A stretch of DNA of 64,000 nucleotides from Platerodrilus igneus (taxonomy: Eukaryota > Arthropoda > Insecta > Coleoptera > Lycidae), in contig JARFIW010001082.1 of assembly GCA_036346225.1 (NCBI GenBank), positions 1,736,001 through 1,800,000 of the forward strand, given 5' to 3'. The notes beneath the pieces were generated by a model. The model saw only the letters and a program-made list of their open reading frames with translations. It made no database searches and was not told the DNA's origin. Both the position numbers and the translations under genes were made by a program. Below, one piece after another: positions 45,601-54,840 of this stretch. Numbering within the stretch: position 1 is the stretch's first letter; the number at the start of each line of letters is the position of its first letter.

Positions 45601-48600
45601 TCAACTGTTTTAAGCCCATTTGCTCTTGTATTTCCCGTAACTTATAAACTGCTACATTACTTCTCTTAAAGTATGCAACAATAGTACGGCATTTACTAAC
45701 TAAATTCTAAAAAATCTTTATTTTCCGTAACACAATCATCAATTACCAAATTTAAAGTGTGAGCAACACAATATTGATTACGTTTCTTTAAATATTCGGA
45801 AATAGTTTTTTTTATGTTGGGAGCATTATCGGATACAATTGCCAGAAGTTTGTCAAAAATTTTCCAGTCATCTAAGACAACTTTAATTAATTCAGCAATG
45901 TTGATGAAAGTGTGTTCTTTTGGCACTTCTTTCGTACTCAAAGCAATAACTATCACTTGCATTTTAATTATGAAATGAGCTGTAATATTTAAATAACTCT
46001 TATTGTTATCAGCCATCCACAGATCAGTAGTGAGGGATATATTTTCCACTTGCTGAATTCAAATACTACAGCCCTGGCTTTTGCGTATTTGTCATCCAAA
46101 AGCTTATCAGAGAGTGTTTTACGAGATGGAAAGTTATATAGACTGTTCAATCTTAAAGTATACTATTTGAATCCTTTATTATCAATAATTCGCAAAGGTT
46201 GAAAGTCTAAACAAATCATATCAAGCAATGCCTGATCTACGGAATCCTACATTTCTTTCGTAAATCTTATAAAGTTGAAGATGACAACATCAACTCATGC
46301 ACACGCTTTCGTCCTGTAGGTAGAATCGAGGGTGGCATTTTAGTAACTACCGAAGTATCGTCGTTGATTGATTCAGATTCATGTAGCTCAGCTGCTGTGG
46401 TTGATTCATTTGATGTTTCACGCTGAGTACAAAATGTTTGCTGAATTGATTTCTGGAAAGCTGCATAATGAAACGGATGTTTTTTGTCGTATGACTAATG
46501 AGATTTGTTGTGTTTCCAAAATTCCTATATTTGGTAGTACTTGCAGGCCAATATGTTAGTCTTTTTATCTAAGTCAAATGAACTCCAAATTTGAGACTTT
46601 CGTTTTTGAAATGCCATATTTCAATAGCTTTTATCTGTAAGAAACAATAATATAATTACACGTTTAATGCTATGACAGTTTCATACCTACCCAGTCAATA
46701 AAACGTATTGCAATATTTGTAAAGTACCCAAATGCAAAAGTAATTAAATGAGCACTATAAATGTGGCGCGTTTTAAAAATACATTAAACGAAACACCGCG
46801 TAACTTGTGTGCTGTAAACTATTTTCATTTGATATTGAAATGAAACTGAAGTAGACACATAGATAGACTAGATGGGTATATGATACCCACACGATAGCAT
46901 TTGCAACAAGACAAGAACTGCAAAAGTGCAAAATGTAACCTTTACAAACAAACTTAGGAGATGCCCCGAACCAAACGTGATGGGATTGATAGTACTTTAT
47001 TCAATTGCTGCGGCTCCACCTACACTACATCAAGCTCGTGTATTTATTACAGTAAATAAGTTGACTCGAGTCAAAAAGATTAAATTGAGTCCCATTATTA
47101 AATTTGTTAACTCGAGTTGAATATCGAAAGGAGTTTAAATTCGACTCGAGTTTTTACTCGAGTCAAACAAATATTACAATCGAGTTACTAGAGTACAAAA
47201 AATCCACTCAAATCGCATAACTACCTTAAGCATAAACTCTAAATTTGTCAATACCGAAAATTATTCCAAGAGGCTTTCGTTTGGTAGCAGAATACTTTCA
47301 TTCAGCGGTAGTTAAAGTACAACTAGCGTAAACAATGAGGTGTGCTAGATAATCTTCTTGAAATAAAATGGTACCTATAAGCCAGTAAGTGAAGCATCAG
47401 TTTCGATTAGAATGTTTCATCGAAATTTGGTGAAATTATAATAGGGGCAGAGGTAATTAAAAGTTTTATTCTTCAAAAGCTTTTTATGCGTTGAACTTCC
47501 AATCAATAAACTGTTTGTTTATATTTATAAATATAGCGGTAATTGGGGTAGATATGGTAGATAGGTACGTAGAAAAATACGGTAATAAGATATTATTCCC
47601 ATTAACCGTTTAATTTCCGTGACGTTTTTTGGTGTTTTAAAATTGGCGATGGCATTTACTTTATTTGGGTCAGCTCGTAATCCATTTTTATTCACAATAA
47701 ACCCTAGAAAAGAAAGAACGGAACAGCAAAAGTTATATTTTTACCACTTGACTTTAAAACCAACAATACTTAAGCAATCAGCTACTTCATTAAGAGTTAA
47801 GATTTGTTCTTCAAAGGTATTAGAGATCATTAGAATAGCATCAAGACAAACTAAAGCAAGCTCTTGGTGCAAAATTTGACCTAACGTCCTGTCCATCGTA
47901 CCTTGAAGTGTTTGGAGGGAGAATTAGATAAATCAAACGATAAAAAATTAAATACATATAAATTTTTCTCGGGTACGCAAAAGGCGGGTTTTTTTTACAA
48001 AAGAATTGTTTCAAAGGTATTTGATAAAAAGCTTGTTTAAGGTCTATTGAGGGTATGCATTTAACATACGTAAGCTGTTTAAGATAGGGTCGGCACGTGG
48101 TAAAGGATAGCTATCAGGAATTGTAACAGAGTTTAAAATACGCCCGTCAAAACAAACACGTCATTCTTTATTATTCTTTCTAACTAACAAAATGGGGCTA
48201 CTCCAAGGAGAAGAACTCGGATAGATAACACTAGACTTAATCATTTTATCGATTTTGGCAAATATATCCTTTTTCAAAGCAGGCGATAAAGAATATTGGC
48301 GTTGTTTAAATAGTTTTGCATCGGCAGTCAAAATTTTATGGGATACAGTTGTAACACATCCTAATTCAGAATTAGATAGTTCACAAAATTTATCCATAGC
48401 TTTTTCTAAAGAAATGTTTTGTTGTTCGGTAACAGGAATTTTATTTGCAATCCAATCCCCAAAGGAACACAGTTGTTTTCCTTGAAGTTAGCTAGTTAGG
48501 TAAAATCCAAAAAGTTCAAAAATAAGTTAAATAGATGGCAAAAATCAAGCCCTTTGTCATTTTACTTCACATAATTAAGAGAACCAATATTTATAGGATT

Positions 48601-51600
48601 TCCCTATGTTCAGAATACAAGTTTGTAACATATTAAAATTCCTGCTAAAATTTTTGTATATAATTATCATACAGCTTCTTTAAATCATGCTGATTTGGTT
48701 TCACAGTTCATCTTACGTATTAAACAGTTAATATAAATACTAATATTATCGTAATGTTGCGAGCTACTATTAGGCAACCCGTCAAACACACAAGCGCTGT
48801 AGGGTCTGCATAGTTTCCAGGATTCTAGAATGCTTCTAGCAATCAAACACACAAAGCGCCGCCAGTACTGTTCATTCTCGCATGGACCGGGAAGCTTCTA
48901 GTAAGTACCGGAGGATGAATCATATCTTTAACTCTGAGTATATATAAGACCGCTTAAAAATGCAATAGTCAGTCTATACTTGAATGTCTAATATAAATTA
49001 TATCGTGTACAGTAAACGTAGTTGAGCTTTTAGGAGTTCAAGAATTTATATATAAATGATATATGCTGTGTCTAATGTACATGCAGCTTGTAGTATACAA
49101 AAATAAATAGAAGTGTATAAATAAATAGTTGCGTTAGTGTTGTTAATGGACCTATGGTAAAGCAGTTAGTTTAAGAAGATATTAGTGCTTGTAAAATCAT
49201 TAGTGTCTTGGTCGAGGTGAATAGCACTATGCTGATGAAGCTTTTGGAGAGTATAGTTTGATCAGAAATAGACATTGATGCTAGAGTATTCTTTGTGAAC
49301 AGTTGGAATCGGTATTGAAGTTAGAAATAGAAATGGCGTGATACGAAGCGCCGTGACAAATGCAGTAACATACTGTTATAATAGCGTATTCTTTTAATTT
49401 CCTGGGTATACAAAGTATCAGATAAAATTCGTTGTGTAACACAATGTATTATGCTATTGTAGCGCGCTACTACTACCACCGCGTTTTACTAATTTAAAAC
49501 AAGTAATAACAAAGGTCTTTATTACTCACTGTTCACAAGTCTAATTAACAGTATATGCCTTATTTATAGATGTTTTCAGTCCAATTAACAATGAAGCACT
49601 ATCACACTAATGAATTTATAAGCACTAATATCTTCTTAAACTAAATTCTTAACCATAGGTGTATTAACAACACTAACACAACTATTTATTTATTACACTT
49701 TTGTCTATTTATGTATTCTACAAGCTGCATGTACATTAGACACGTTCACATAATATAACATTTATGTTTACTCTTGGACTTCCAAAAGCTCAACTATTTA
49801 ACTTTATACGATATAATTTATATTCGACATTCTGATATAGACTAAACTCTTACATTTATTAGCGGTCTTATATATACCCTGAATTAAAAAGGATGACTCA
49901 TTCTCCAGTATAATGCTAGAAAATTCTAGGCTTCTGTAGCATATACGTTGCTTACGGCGCTTGTGTGTTTGACGGGTTGCCTAATAGTAGCTCGCAACAC
50001 TATAATTGGTTTTTTATATCGTAAAACTTGATTAACTTTTGACCTCTAAAGTAATACTCTAGAGATGATTATATTTTTCACTGCAAATATCTTATTCTTT
50101 TTATTAGCTTTAAAGATTTTTGAAACTATACATACATTTCTTATGAGGACACAAATGGTGTTCTGTCTTTAATAATTTAATAAGTTTGTTTTATTTTGTG
50201 TTCAGGTTTAACTTTATGTGTTTTTGAATGCCCAAACCGTAGGTCCATTATCATACCTGCGTATTCCTTGTAGTTTCTCCTTAGTTAATAGTTAGTATTA
50301 TTATAAACGCAGTGGCGCCTAAAATATTTTTTTTGGTAAACAAAATATCCCATGACCCTAGCTCATGTCTTTTGGCATAAGGTAATTTTTAAACTTAGCC
50401 CGTAAGTAATAAGTGTTCATATAACCTTTGTAGTCATCCTTAGGCATATCTCTGATTGCTAGGAATCCGAAGTGACTATACTACGTTTGACGCCTTGGGA
50501 TAATAAAGGCTGATAAAAATTTACTCGGTGTATATTGCTATGACCTACCTCTGTATTGGGGGTCGAAAAAATTATTGCTGTGACTTAGGCACAACGAACT
50601 TCACTTATGAGGATGCAACTAGTAAATATTCCTTTACTCTTCTTTGCCTGGTTAGTTCAACGGAAAACTATACTGTGGAATTTACAAAATGAAATCAAAC
50701 AGCAATCTCAAAGAACATCTATACATTCAAAAACATTTTTCTTTCATACAAAAGAATATAGAACAGTATACAGCTTAAGTTCGTACATAAAATTATTCCT
50801 AAATTATTACTAAAATATTCCTTATCTAGTCTTTGTTAACAGGTACAAAATCCTCTTTAATTTATAAGTGGATAGTTTTCCTAACTTTTACTATCCCACT
50901 CGTGGGAATAATTGATTAATGGTGCTCCACACATAACTTATTAAAGGTAAAAATGCTTCAAATTTCGTTCTCAAAATTTGATGATAATTATCCGCTTCAC
51001 AATTAATAAAATTGATAACTTATTCTAATTTAAATTACAAAATATTCAAGTATTCTTATCAATTAGCAAAGAACAAAAATTTTATACTTGTGATATCAAA
51101 TAGCGCTTATCTAACTCGTTTAAAGGTATTAAATACTTCCTGGTCTCATCTTAAATCTCCATTTAAAATATTAGTTTTCAAAGTGCATTCACTTTCAATC
51201 GATTAAACTCAGCTATAGTTCTCGCATCTGGATTATTTATGACGAAGATCGTTCAAAAATAGTTATGCTTTATAATTATGCAAAGTTACATATTGTACTT
51301 TGTACAATGAATTATGAATTGCTCGAACTTAAATGGTCGATTTCGTAAAAATAAATAAATGTTACACATTAATTGGTTAGAAAAGAATCACCTCTGAATG
51401 TGAATCAGTTCCATTTGTATACAAAAATTATCTCTGTACGTTATTTTCCAGAATTTTCCCGATTCATTTGGAAGGATTAGTCATTTCTGATGTAAGAATT
51501 TATACCGATTTCGTGTTTCTGCCATCTAATTAATATCAATTTACTGCGGTCGATATGACATGAGTATCGCAAAAGGCGTCGTTTATCCTCTTCTAACCCA

Positions 51601-53736
51601 CGGAGTTAATGTTCGTTGTTTCTTTCTCTCTTATTGTACTACAGAAAGCTATTAAAAATATTTCTTATCTATTTTATTGCATTTTCATAATCGTGGGTTT
51701 CTTTGTATTGGAGCATTCATTTATTTACGGGAAATAGTTAGTTTTTAGTGACGTATAAATACATTTCTTAGTAACTGTGTACTTGTTTATTAACAAAGAA
51801 AATTCTAAAATTTATGGTTTGCAGATGCAATAAGATTTGCATGAATTTGTATTCTAATAGGGTACGAATGTATGTTTTAAATCTAAATTATTTCCAATAT
51901 TTCTTTAAACACGTTTTAATGTATCTGTAGAAAAAATGATTTTTTTTAAGTTTGTTTTAATATTATTGTATAAAATTTAATTCAAGCCCTTTTAATTATA
52001 CATACAAGTCTGCTGTTCTTATTACTTGTTGTAAGTCAACAGATTAGTGCTTAGATTTCAATAGCTCACACTATTCATATTGTAGCCCTACATTTGCCAA
52101 ACTGGTTTTATATTGCTATTCTTAGAGCCGATAATGTTCAATTTAGATACAAGGTGTTAACATATAATGCCTTTAAACTTTTAGGATTTCTGTCACAATG
52201 TAGATTATGTTACATGCCGAAATTCGGCATTTAAACATTTTTATAAGTTCCTAATTTGTGAGTGATTTCGCGCCAATAATTTAAAAAGACTTGTGCGTGC
52301 ATTTCCGTCCTTTTGGATAGTTGCGTTTGCGCAAAGGATTGCGCAGACGCGGAGTGGGCAGAAAATGGTGAATTTCCGACACGTCGGGACTAGTCAGCGA
52401 GACGTCGAGCTTAGTAGTTTATTTTTGTGCCGTTTCTTGTCATCTTTTTCAGGCAATGTAGGTTTCCTTCCATTTCTACCTGATTATCGTCTATTTACCT
52501 GTATTCCTGTGTTCCGCTACAGAAAAGAAGAAGACGAATTGAATTTGGATTCAAGCTGGGGCAGACGGATGACTCACGCCTGAAATTCTCAACGACGCCC
52601 AGCTGCCGTCATAATAGCGTAATGCTGTAAGGAGGCCTACAGTTAAGTGAGTACCTTTATCGTTTTTTTGCATGTGATATAGTAATTTAAAACATTTATA
52701 TGACGTAATACCTTATTTGCGCATCATTCTGCAAATATTTATTTGTGTTACCAACTGACGTAGTGGCTCTCATGCATTACCGCCGGGAGTATAATAATTA
52801 AAAAAAGTATTTATTTGATTAAGTTGTGAATATCTTACTTATTTTTTTTAAATCATTTTTATCGTTTACCGCCATCGGGGCTTTTCATATTAAAGATTGT
52901 TTTTAGCATTATCTTTTTCTTTGATTTATTTGTTTTAAAAAATTTTTTTATCTCATTTAAATTTAGGGTTTGTGATATGTTATACACACCTCTCTCCCCA
53001 TAGCATTTTTAGCAGCATAGAAACAAATCAATCAACAAGCTACGGAAAATATAAAAAAAGATTAATTAAATAAGAACCTGAACAAAACACGCTTTCTAAA
53101 TTGCCTTTGTTCTTTACTAACTCATTAACGGTTCAAATAGCAATTTTCTAATATATTAACACTGAATTATTACAACAAATGTGTTCACTGCCATAAAACA
53201 GTAATAGGATTTAATTGTATCTGCTTTTTAATATGTACTTACTTTAGTCCTTTCATTTATAGCTTCCTCAATTTTTTTTAAATTGATGGCATCAACATAC
53301 TCAATATGAATTCCAAGTTTGTTGGCTACGCTACCAAATAACTCCAATGTTCCTGCATATACATCATTACCACATATTAATTGATCTCCCGCTTCTAGCA
53401 ATCCCATAACGGATGTAATTGCACCTAAGCCTGATGAAAAACAGAGTCCATATTGGCCTCCTTCTAAAGTTGCAATGCATTTTTCTAAGCAATCTCTCGA
53501 TGGATTTCCCAATCTGCCATATTCATAATTCTAAGTACATGAAATAGCGAATATAATAAGCATTACATGGTAAATCATACCTTAGATTTTGTTGAATTGC
53601 CATATTTAAAGGTTGTAGACATAATAATTGGTGGTACTACGTTTAAAGACTCCCATTGGTCTGGATCTTGCCCCGCATGAATTGCTGCTGTAGCAAAACC
53701 ATTTGGAAAAGGTAAATATCCATTAGTTTCTCCCAT
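33504..53736 (-). CDS. Cth: Cystathionine gamma-lyase (six exons, 392 aa)
   Basis: PLP enzyme of transsulfuration that cleaves cystathionine to cysteine, 2-oxobutyrate and ammonia, and can make H2S; cytosolic homotetramer. The exons join in frame with GT-AG introns to 392 residues, close to the usual ~390-405. Visible: the Tyr-x-Arg phosphate-binding block (YEYGRLGNPSRD, residues 54-65; family norm YSRSGNPT, so two neighbours are changed), SSGLGAI, VVDNTFLTPY (180-189), the PLP lysine in SLSKYMNGHSD (Lys207, codon 34205-34207), GTVPSPFDC, HPGLPSHPQYEL and the C-terminal LIRLSVGLED. No stop or shift interrupts it, so it should be functional. ATG at 53736 is preceded by TTTCTAG, a likely acceptor of a 5'-UTR intron. 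Intron 2 is ~18.9 kb and full of transposons. Confidence 0.95.
33693..33867 (-). CDS. Cth: Cth exon 5
   Basis: 175 nt, LPSHPQYELFKKQTSGHSGM to ASLGGFESLAEIP. Acceptor TTAG, donor GTGAGT; 49-bp intron before it. Confidence 0.94.
33917..34069 (-). CDS. Cth: Cth exon 4
   Basis: 153 nt, GTVPSPFDCSQVNRGLKTL to KVIHPG. Acceptor ACTAG, donor GTAAAA; 47-bp intron before it. Confidence 0.94.
34117..34381 (-). CDS. Cth: Cth exon 3
   Basis: 265 nt starting LVWIESPTNP after acceptor TTTCAG; donor GGTAAAT. It continues exon 2 without a missing residue (INERTK then LVWIE), which fixes the ends of the 18.9-kb intron. It contains the catalytic lysine. Confidence 0.95.
35170..35640 (-). pseudogene. LINE reverse-transcriptase C-terminal fragment
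   Basis: Minus-strand reading gives ETRRKLFKAYVWSTAQYAYE and IWAVGKSDRK near 35520-35600, resembling the L-x-K-x-x-V-W-S-x-x-x-Y-x-x-E-x-W motif near the end of many insect LINE reverse transcriptases. Further downstream frames are broken. The clade is not assignable from this piece. Confidence 0.5.
35860..36195. other. Leader-like spacer before BEL gag, with a ~52-bp duplication
   Basis: The sequence ACGGCTATATTTACTGCTAA at about 35899 recurs as ACGGCCATATTTACTGCAAA at about 35949. This could be BEL 5' leader or LTR, but no LTR ends were defined. Confidence 0.4.
36196..36709 (+). pseudogene. BEL/Pao gag, 5' part
   Basis: ATG at 36196 (MAEHSKSLNIRGG). Broken frames follow, reading DFESVQSDIE, EAQLIERKQFEDGYY, and then from 36508 a cleaner block TIKLPQIHLPTFDGSYDFW, GFKDMFKSLIHDNSQLE and LKFQYLKSTLK. 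The LP-x-I-x-LPTFDG and F-x-Y-L-K-S-x-L motifs are typical of BEL/Pao gag. At 36710 the frame runs into a MITE. The 3' part resumes at 42078 with ..LKA.. and the zinc knuckles. Confidence 0.82.
36710..36889 (+). mobile_element. MITE family K copy C, left piece
   Basis: Begins CTTTAGTGCTACAGAGGTTT inside BEL gag and matches the end of copies A and B (TGGTTAAAG, ATCACGTGACACC, CCAAAAGTTGGTTCAAGTT). It is interrupted at ~36890 by the LINE poly(T). Confidence 0.75.
37027..38826 (-). pseudogene. LINE reverse transcriptase
   Basis: The N-terminal half is at 38392-38826 (SSDDVIKAVNKHSSNATGLD, ISLKMLKLI). The middle, in a shifted frame at 38060-38390, has a YLDYSKAFDVINH block. The C-terminal half is an intact 343-codon frame (37027-38058) with RQGVPQGSILGPLLFTIFTA and the catalytic YADD at 37873-37884, ending in a basic tail KKLLFKKLMNSQKQL. 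At least two frame breaks inactivate it. The motif set fits the Jockey/CR1 group rather than R2 or RTE. Confidence 0.85.
38953..39755 (-). pseudogene. LINE AP-like endonuclease domain
   Basis: The main frame of 252 codons reads ISETWLPLDYPSTS at its start, then RPLRGGGICCFVKN, LMGDMNIDLFKENN (metal-binding block), NQPTRITSSTATLLDLI and LTSDHVLVYC (catalytic SDH). This is the endonuclease/exonuclease/phosphatase fold used for target nicking. A stop separates it from the RT. Confidence 0.87.
39756..40437 (-). pseudogene. LINE ORF1 (gag-like, CCHC knuckles), 5' truncated
   Basis: The upstream part (40200-40437) reads VQLLSKALPRVRISGLSQ and LADYIVKQNTDIFSDS, like the domain preceding knuckles in Jockey-type ORF1. 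Then 39756-40193 holds CFKCNGYNHTAQLC, CPRCALGHELKNC and CINCKLA knuckles. It is likely a nucleic-acid chaperone of the LINE RNP. Its 3' end meets the endonuclease reading. One shift lies near 40195. Confidence 0.75.
40450..40930 (+). mobile_element. MITE family K copy A
   Basis: 481 bp with inverted ends CTTTAGTGCTATGGAGATTT and its reverse complement, preceded by GGTAC and followed by GTACC. It has no coding capacity. Confidence 0.82.
40936..41388 (-). mobile_element. MITE family K copy B, opposite orientation
   Basis: Same ends as copy A, but the interior is reversed: the TGGTTAAAGTGATCACGTGA side is on the left here and on the right in copy A. It shares a GGTACCC junction with copy A. 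Confidence 0.82.
41413..41512 (+). mobile_element. MITE family K copy C, right piece
   Basis: CCCGAAGCAGAAAATACCCT to ATAGCACTAAAG, the right end matching the left piece at 36710. Preceded by GGTACC repeated about every 11-12 bp (41389-41417). Confidence 0.7.
41513..42077. mobile_element. MITE D with GGCCGTATTCATAAACA termini
   Basis: 565 bp. The left GGCCGTATTCATAAACAATT is matched by the right end AATTGTTTATGAATACCTGC in inverted form, and inner inverted similarity extends further. Termini like GGCCGTATTCAT occur in PIF/Harbinger-type MITEs; the superfamily is not proven. It lies exactly between MITE copy C and the resumed BEL gag. Confidence 0.75.
42078..42655 (+). pseudogene. BEL/Pao gag, 3' part with zinc knuckles
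   Basis: Resumes the gag split at 36709. From about 42278 a frame of 136 codons carries CGFCKANHAIHTTFNL, KLCINCLHSGRTYNYC and SRCKKCKALHNTLLHF, the C-x2-C/H and C-x2-C-type knuckles of BEL/Pao gag that precede the protease. It ends at ~42650, where minus-strand gypsy integrase sequence begins. Confidence 0.82.
42656..44030 (-). pseudogene. Gypsy 2: RNase H end and integrase (part left of the hAT)
   Basis: The minus strand reads VVVITDCATLTWLNN near 44000 (RNase H), RRRSEKLNIRPDALSSDVAA near 43860, NLPKLAP, then YPSFSVIGDHLYKIV, RPGLMGRFK near 43500, SQANPTDRVIP near 43220 and a C-terminal GKPQGRWHIQELKQ near 42690. This is a Ty3/gypsy integrase with many stops. It continues on the other side of the hAT at 47224. 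Confidence 0.8.
44031..47223 (-). mobile_element. hAT element, 3.2 kb
   Basis: The left end is CAGTGATGGGATTCGAGTCG and the right end a decayed inverted match (about 14 of 19). Flanking 8-mers CCTTTAAC (44023-44030) and CCTTAAGC (47224-47231) match at 6 of 8, as for a hAT target duplication. Subterminal regions (44035-44250, 47060-47190) are rich in CGAGT/ACTCG words. It sits in the gypsy 2 RNase H. Confidence 0.85.
44740..46617 (-). pseudogene. hAT transposase with BED finger, broken
   Basis: ATG at 46617 (MAFQKRKSQIWSSFDL), with a decayed BED-type zinc finger down to ~46440. Core pieces are 45696-46049 (ISLTTDLWMADNNKSYLNIT, AIVSDNAPNIKK, YCVAHTLNLVI) and 45422-45619 (DVATRWNSIYYMLDRLEK). 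A linker (SVLDPRFKK, 45183-45425) follows, then the dimerisation end near 44770-44880 (PSEYVFSKAGLL). The D in TDLW and the C-x2-H block are as expected for hAT. Several shifts and at least two stops inactivate it. Confidence 0.85.
47224..48600 (-). pseudogene. Gypsy 2: reverse transcriptase and RNase H (part right of the hAT)
   Basis: The minus strand reads an RT start at 48161-48397 (LFKQRQYSLSPALKKDIFAK, SPWSSPILLVRKNN). Then come VCFDGRILNSVTIPDSYPLP near 48130, IVNKNGLRADPNK near 47680, and an RNase H block near 47270-47310 (KYSATKRKPLGIIFGIDKFR) that runs into the hAT. With 42656-44030 it forms one split pol. The upstream protease is not clear; sequence 48480-48600 may be the protease-RT spacer. 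Confidence 0.82.
48755..49364 (+). mobile_element. Solo LTR 1, plus orientation
   Basis: Starts TGTTGCGAGCTACTATTAGG, ends ...AAATGCA, and is flanked by GTAA at 48751-48754 and 49365-49368. It has a TATA box (TATATATAA, ~48938) and AATAAA at ~49105. The first ~420 bp match solo LTR 2 in reverse orientation; the last ~190 bp differ. The right end is the less certain one. Confidence 0.65.
49458..49999 (-). mobile_element. Solo LTR 2, minus orientation
   Basis: 542 bp, TGTTGCGAG...GCGCTACA on the minus strand, flanked by perfect 4-bp duplications CTAT (49454-49457, 50000-50003). A TATA-like TATATATAAG sits near 49865 and AATAAA toward the end. A 4-bp duplication and TG..CA ends fit a gypsy-type LTR. 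No internal sequence remains. Confidence 0.82.
50004..52263. other. Intron sequence, no feature recognised
   Basis: AT-rich. Short open frames (50607-50813, 51012-51206) show no domain. It may be original intron sequence or very old repeats. Confidence 0.5.
52264..52655 (+). promoter_or_regulatory. CpG-richer exon-like block inside Cth intron 2
   Basis: Base composition changes sharply: many CG dinucleotides (TTTCGCGCC, TTGCGCAGACGCGGAG, GACACGTCGGGAC) in otherwise AT-rich intron. An open frame of 96 codons starts at 52293 with no recognised domain. The block ends in a good splice-donor context (AGTTAA then GTGAGTACC at ~52649). It could be a promoter plus 5' exon of a plus-strand transcript or an alternative-transcript exon. 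No matching downstream coding exon was seen. Confidence 0.35.
52656..53236. other. Intron sequence, no feature recognised
   Basis: AT-rich remainder of Cth intron 2 between the CpG-richer block and the exon 2 donor. Confidence 0.5.
53243..53530 (-). CDS. Cth: Cth exon 2
   Basis: 96 codons from NYEYGRLGNP to INERTK. Acceptor TTAG, donor GTAAGT. It holds the PLP-phosphate-binding Tyr/Arg and the SSGLGAI and GNDVYAGT blocks. Intron 1 before it is 50 bp. Phase 0 at both ends. Confidence 0.95.
53581..53736 (-). CDS. Cth: Cth exon 1 (coding)
   Basis: 52 codons, MGETNGYLPFPNGFATAAIHAG to NSTKSK, donor GTATGA. It carries the family's N-terminal GFAT-x-AIHAGQ-x-P motif. Ends in phase 0. Confidence 0.93.
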
Positions 53737-54147
53737 AGTGTTCTAGAAACAATCTGGTACTCACTAGAAGTAGAAAGTGACAATGTTAGCTAATTGTTCG
53801 GAATACGTACAGCTAGGATAAGAAAAAATTGAAATCTGTTTGTATTCTATATTCAATAGTAAAATTTTCAACAATCAAATGATGATAGCTATTGTTTATG
53901 GACATGACCCTAACGGCATTAACAAAATAGAGCAGTAAGTGAATATTCAAAATAGTAGTAATCAATGAATTTGACGGGAATATTACATTTTTTTGTGACT
54001 TTTTAAATAGAAATTGCATTCAAAGCCTAAAATGTCATTAAATTAGTAAAAACACAGTTTGTGTTATGTACCAGGATCACTGCTAAAATTCATGGAATCT
54101 AGTATACCTTGAACTACCAGTTTTCTGCAATTGCGATATTCGCATTC
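53737..54147 (-). other. Region upstream of the Cth start codon
   Basis: TTTCTAG 6 bp before the ATG looks like an acceptor, so the leader exon and promoter are probably further right. No TATA box can be chosen. No coding frame is convincing. Confidence 0.4.
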
Positions 54148-54258
54148 AACGAGCGAGTTATGATAGCCATTACTCATTCAGAAGGTTTGCGCCGCGAGCT
54201 CGTTATGGCGAGCGGATAATTCAAATGAGTAATGGCCATAACTCGCGCGTAGAATACT
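54148..54258. repeat. ~110-bp palindrome
   Basis: GAGCGAGTTATGATAGCCAT...ACTCATTC at the left is matched in inverted form by GAGTAATGGCCATAACTCGC at the right, leaving a ~35-bp loop (GAAGGTTTGCGCCGCGAGCT region). It could be a tiny MITE. Confidence 0.7.
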
Positions 54259-54584
54259 TTAATTTTCCAATGATGACACAAATCTCCATTATCGTTTTTT
54301 TCTACACGTTTTAACTAATGTCGCAAACACCGACAGGCAAAAATTTATTAGCCAAAGTGTAACAGCCTTCTTTGCATGATACGAAAATTATACTTCGCGA
54401 ATTATGAAGGTTTGTACTGATTGGTCAGAGGTTTTGGATTGTGATCATAATAAATGACCTGGATGTTCTTCTTTGGTTAAAGGTGTTGGATTATGAATTC
54501 ATATATACCTACAGATTAATGAGTATTATTAGTGACCAATTCTTAAATGAGTAAGAAATGCATTACTGGATGGTCGCAGAGTTG

Positions 54585-54840
54585 GACCGGATCACTATTT
54601 TGTGACCCGGTGACCCGAAACAGACTGACCTGGGACCCGATGACCCGTACTGACCAGGTACCCCAACTGACCCGTTCATTTGAAGTGACCCGGCGACCCG
54701 ATGATCCTAACTGACCCGGTGACTCGAACTGATCCGTAAATCCATACTGACCCGGTGACCAGAACTGACAAACCTGGTGACTAGCGCAGTGGTTCAAACT
54801 GATCCCAAGATCTAAACTGTTCCGAAAACACGAACTCAAT
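54585..54840. repeat. GACCCGGTGACCCGAACT-type minisatellite
   Basis: Degenerate tandem copies of about 10-22 bp built on TGACCCGGTGACCCGAACTG. Several copies are clear at 54597-54680 and 54700-54770, decaying to the right. Open frames across it are artefacts of repetition. Confidence 0.85.

Larger units (their letters stand above)
34382..53242 (-). other. Cth: Cth intron 2, 18.9 kb, transposon-filled
   Basis: Bounded by GTAAGT (53242-53237) and CAG (34384-34382). Other introns of the gene are 47-50 bp, so nearly all of this length is inserted sequence: LINE, BEL, gypsy, hAT, MITE and solo-LTR remnants, described separately. Confidence 0.92.
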
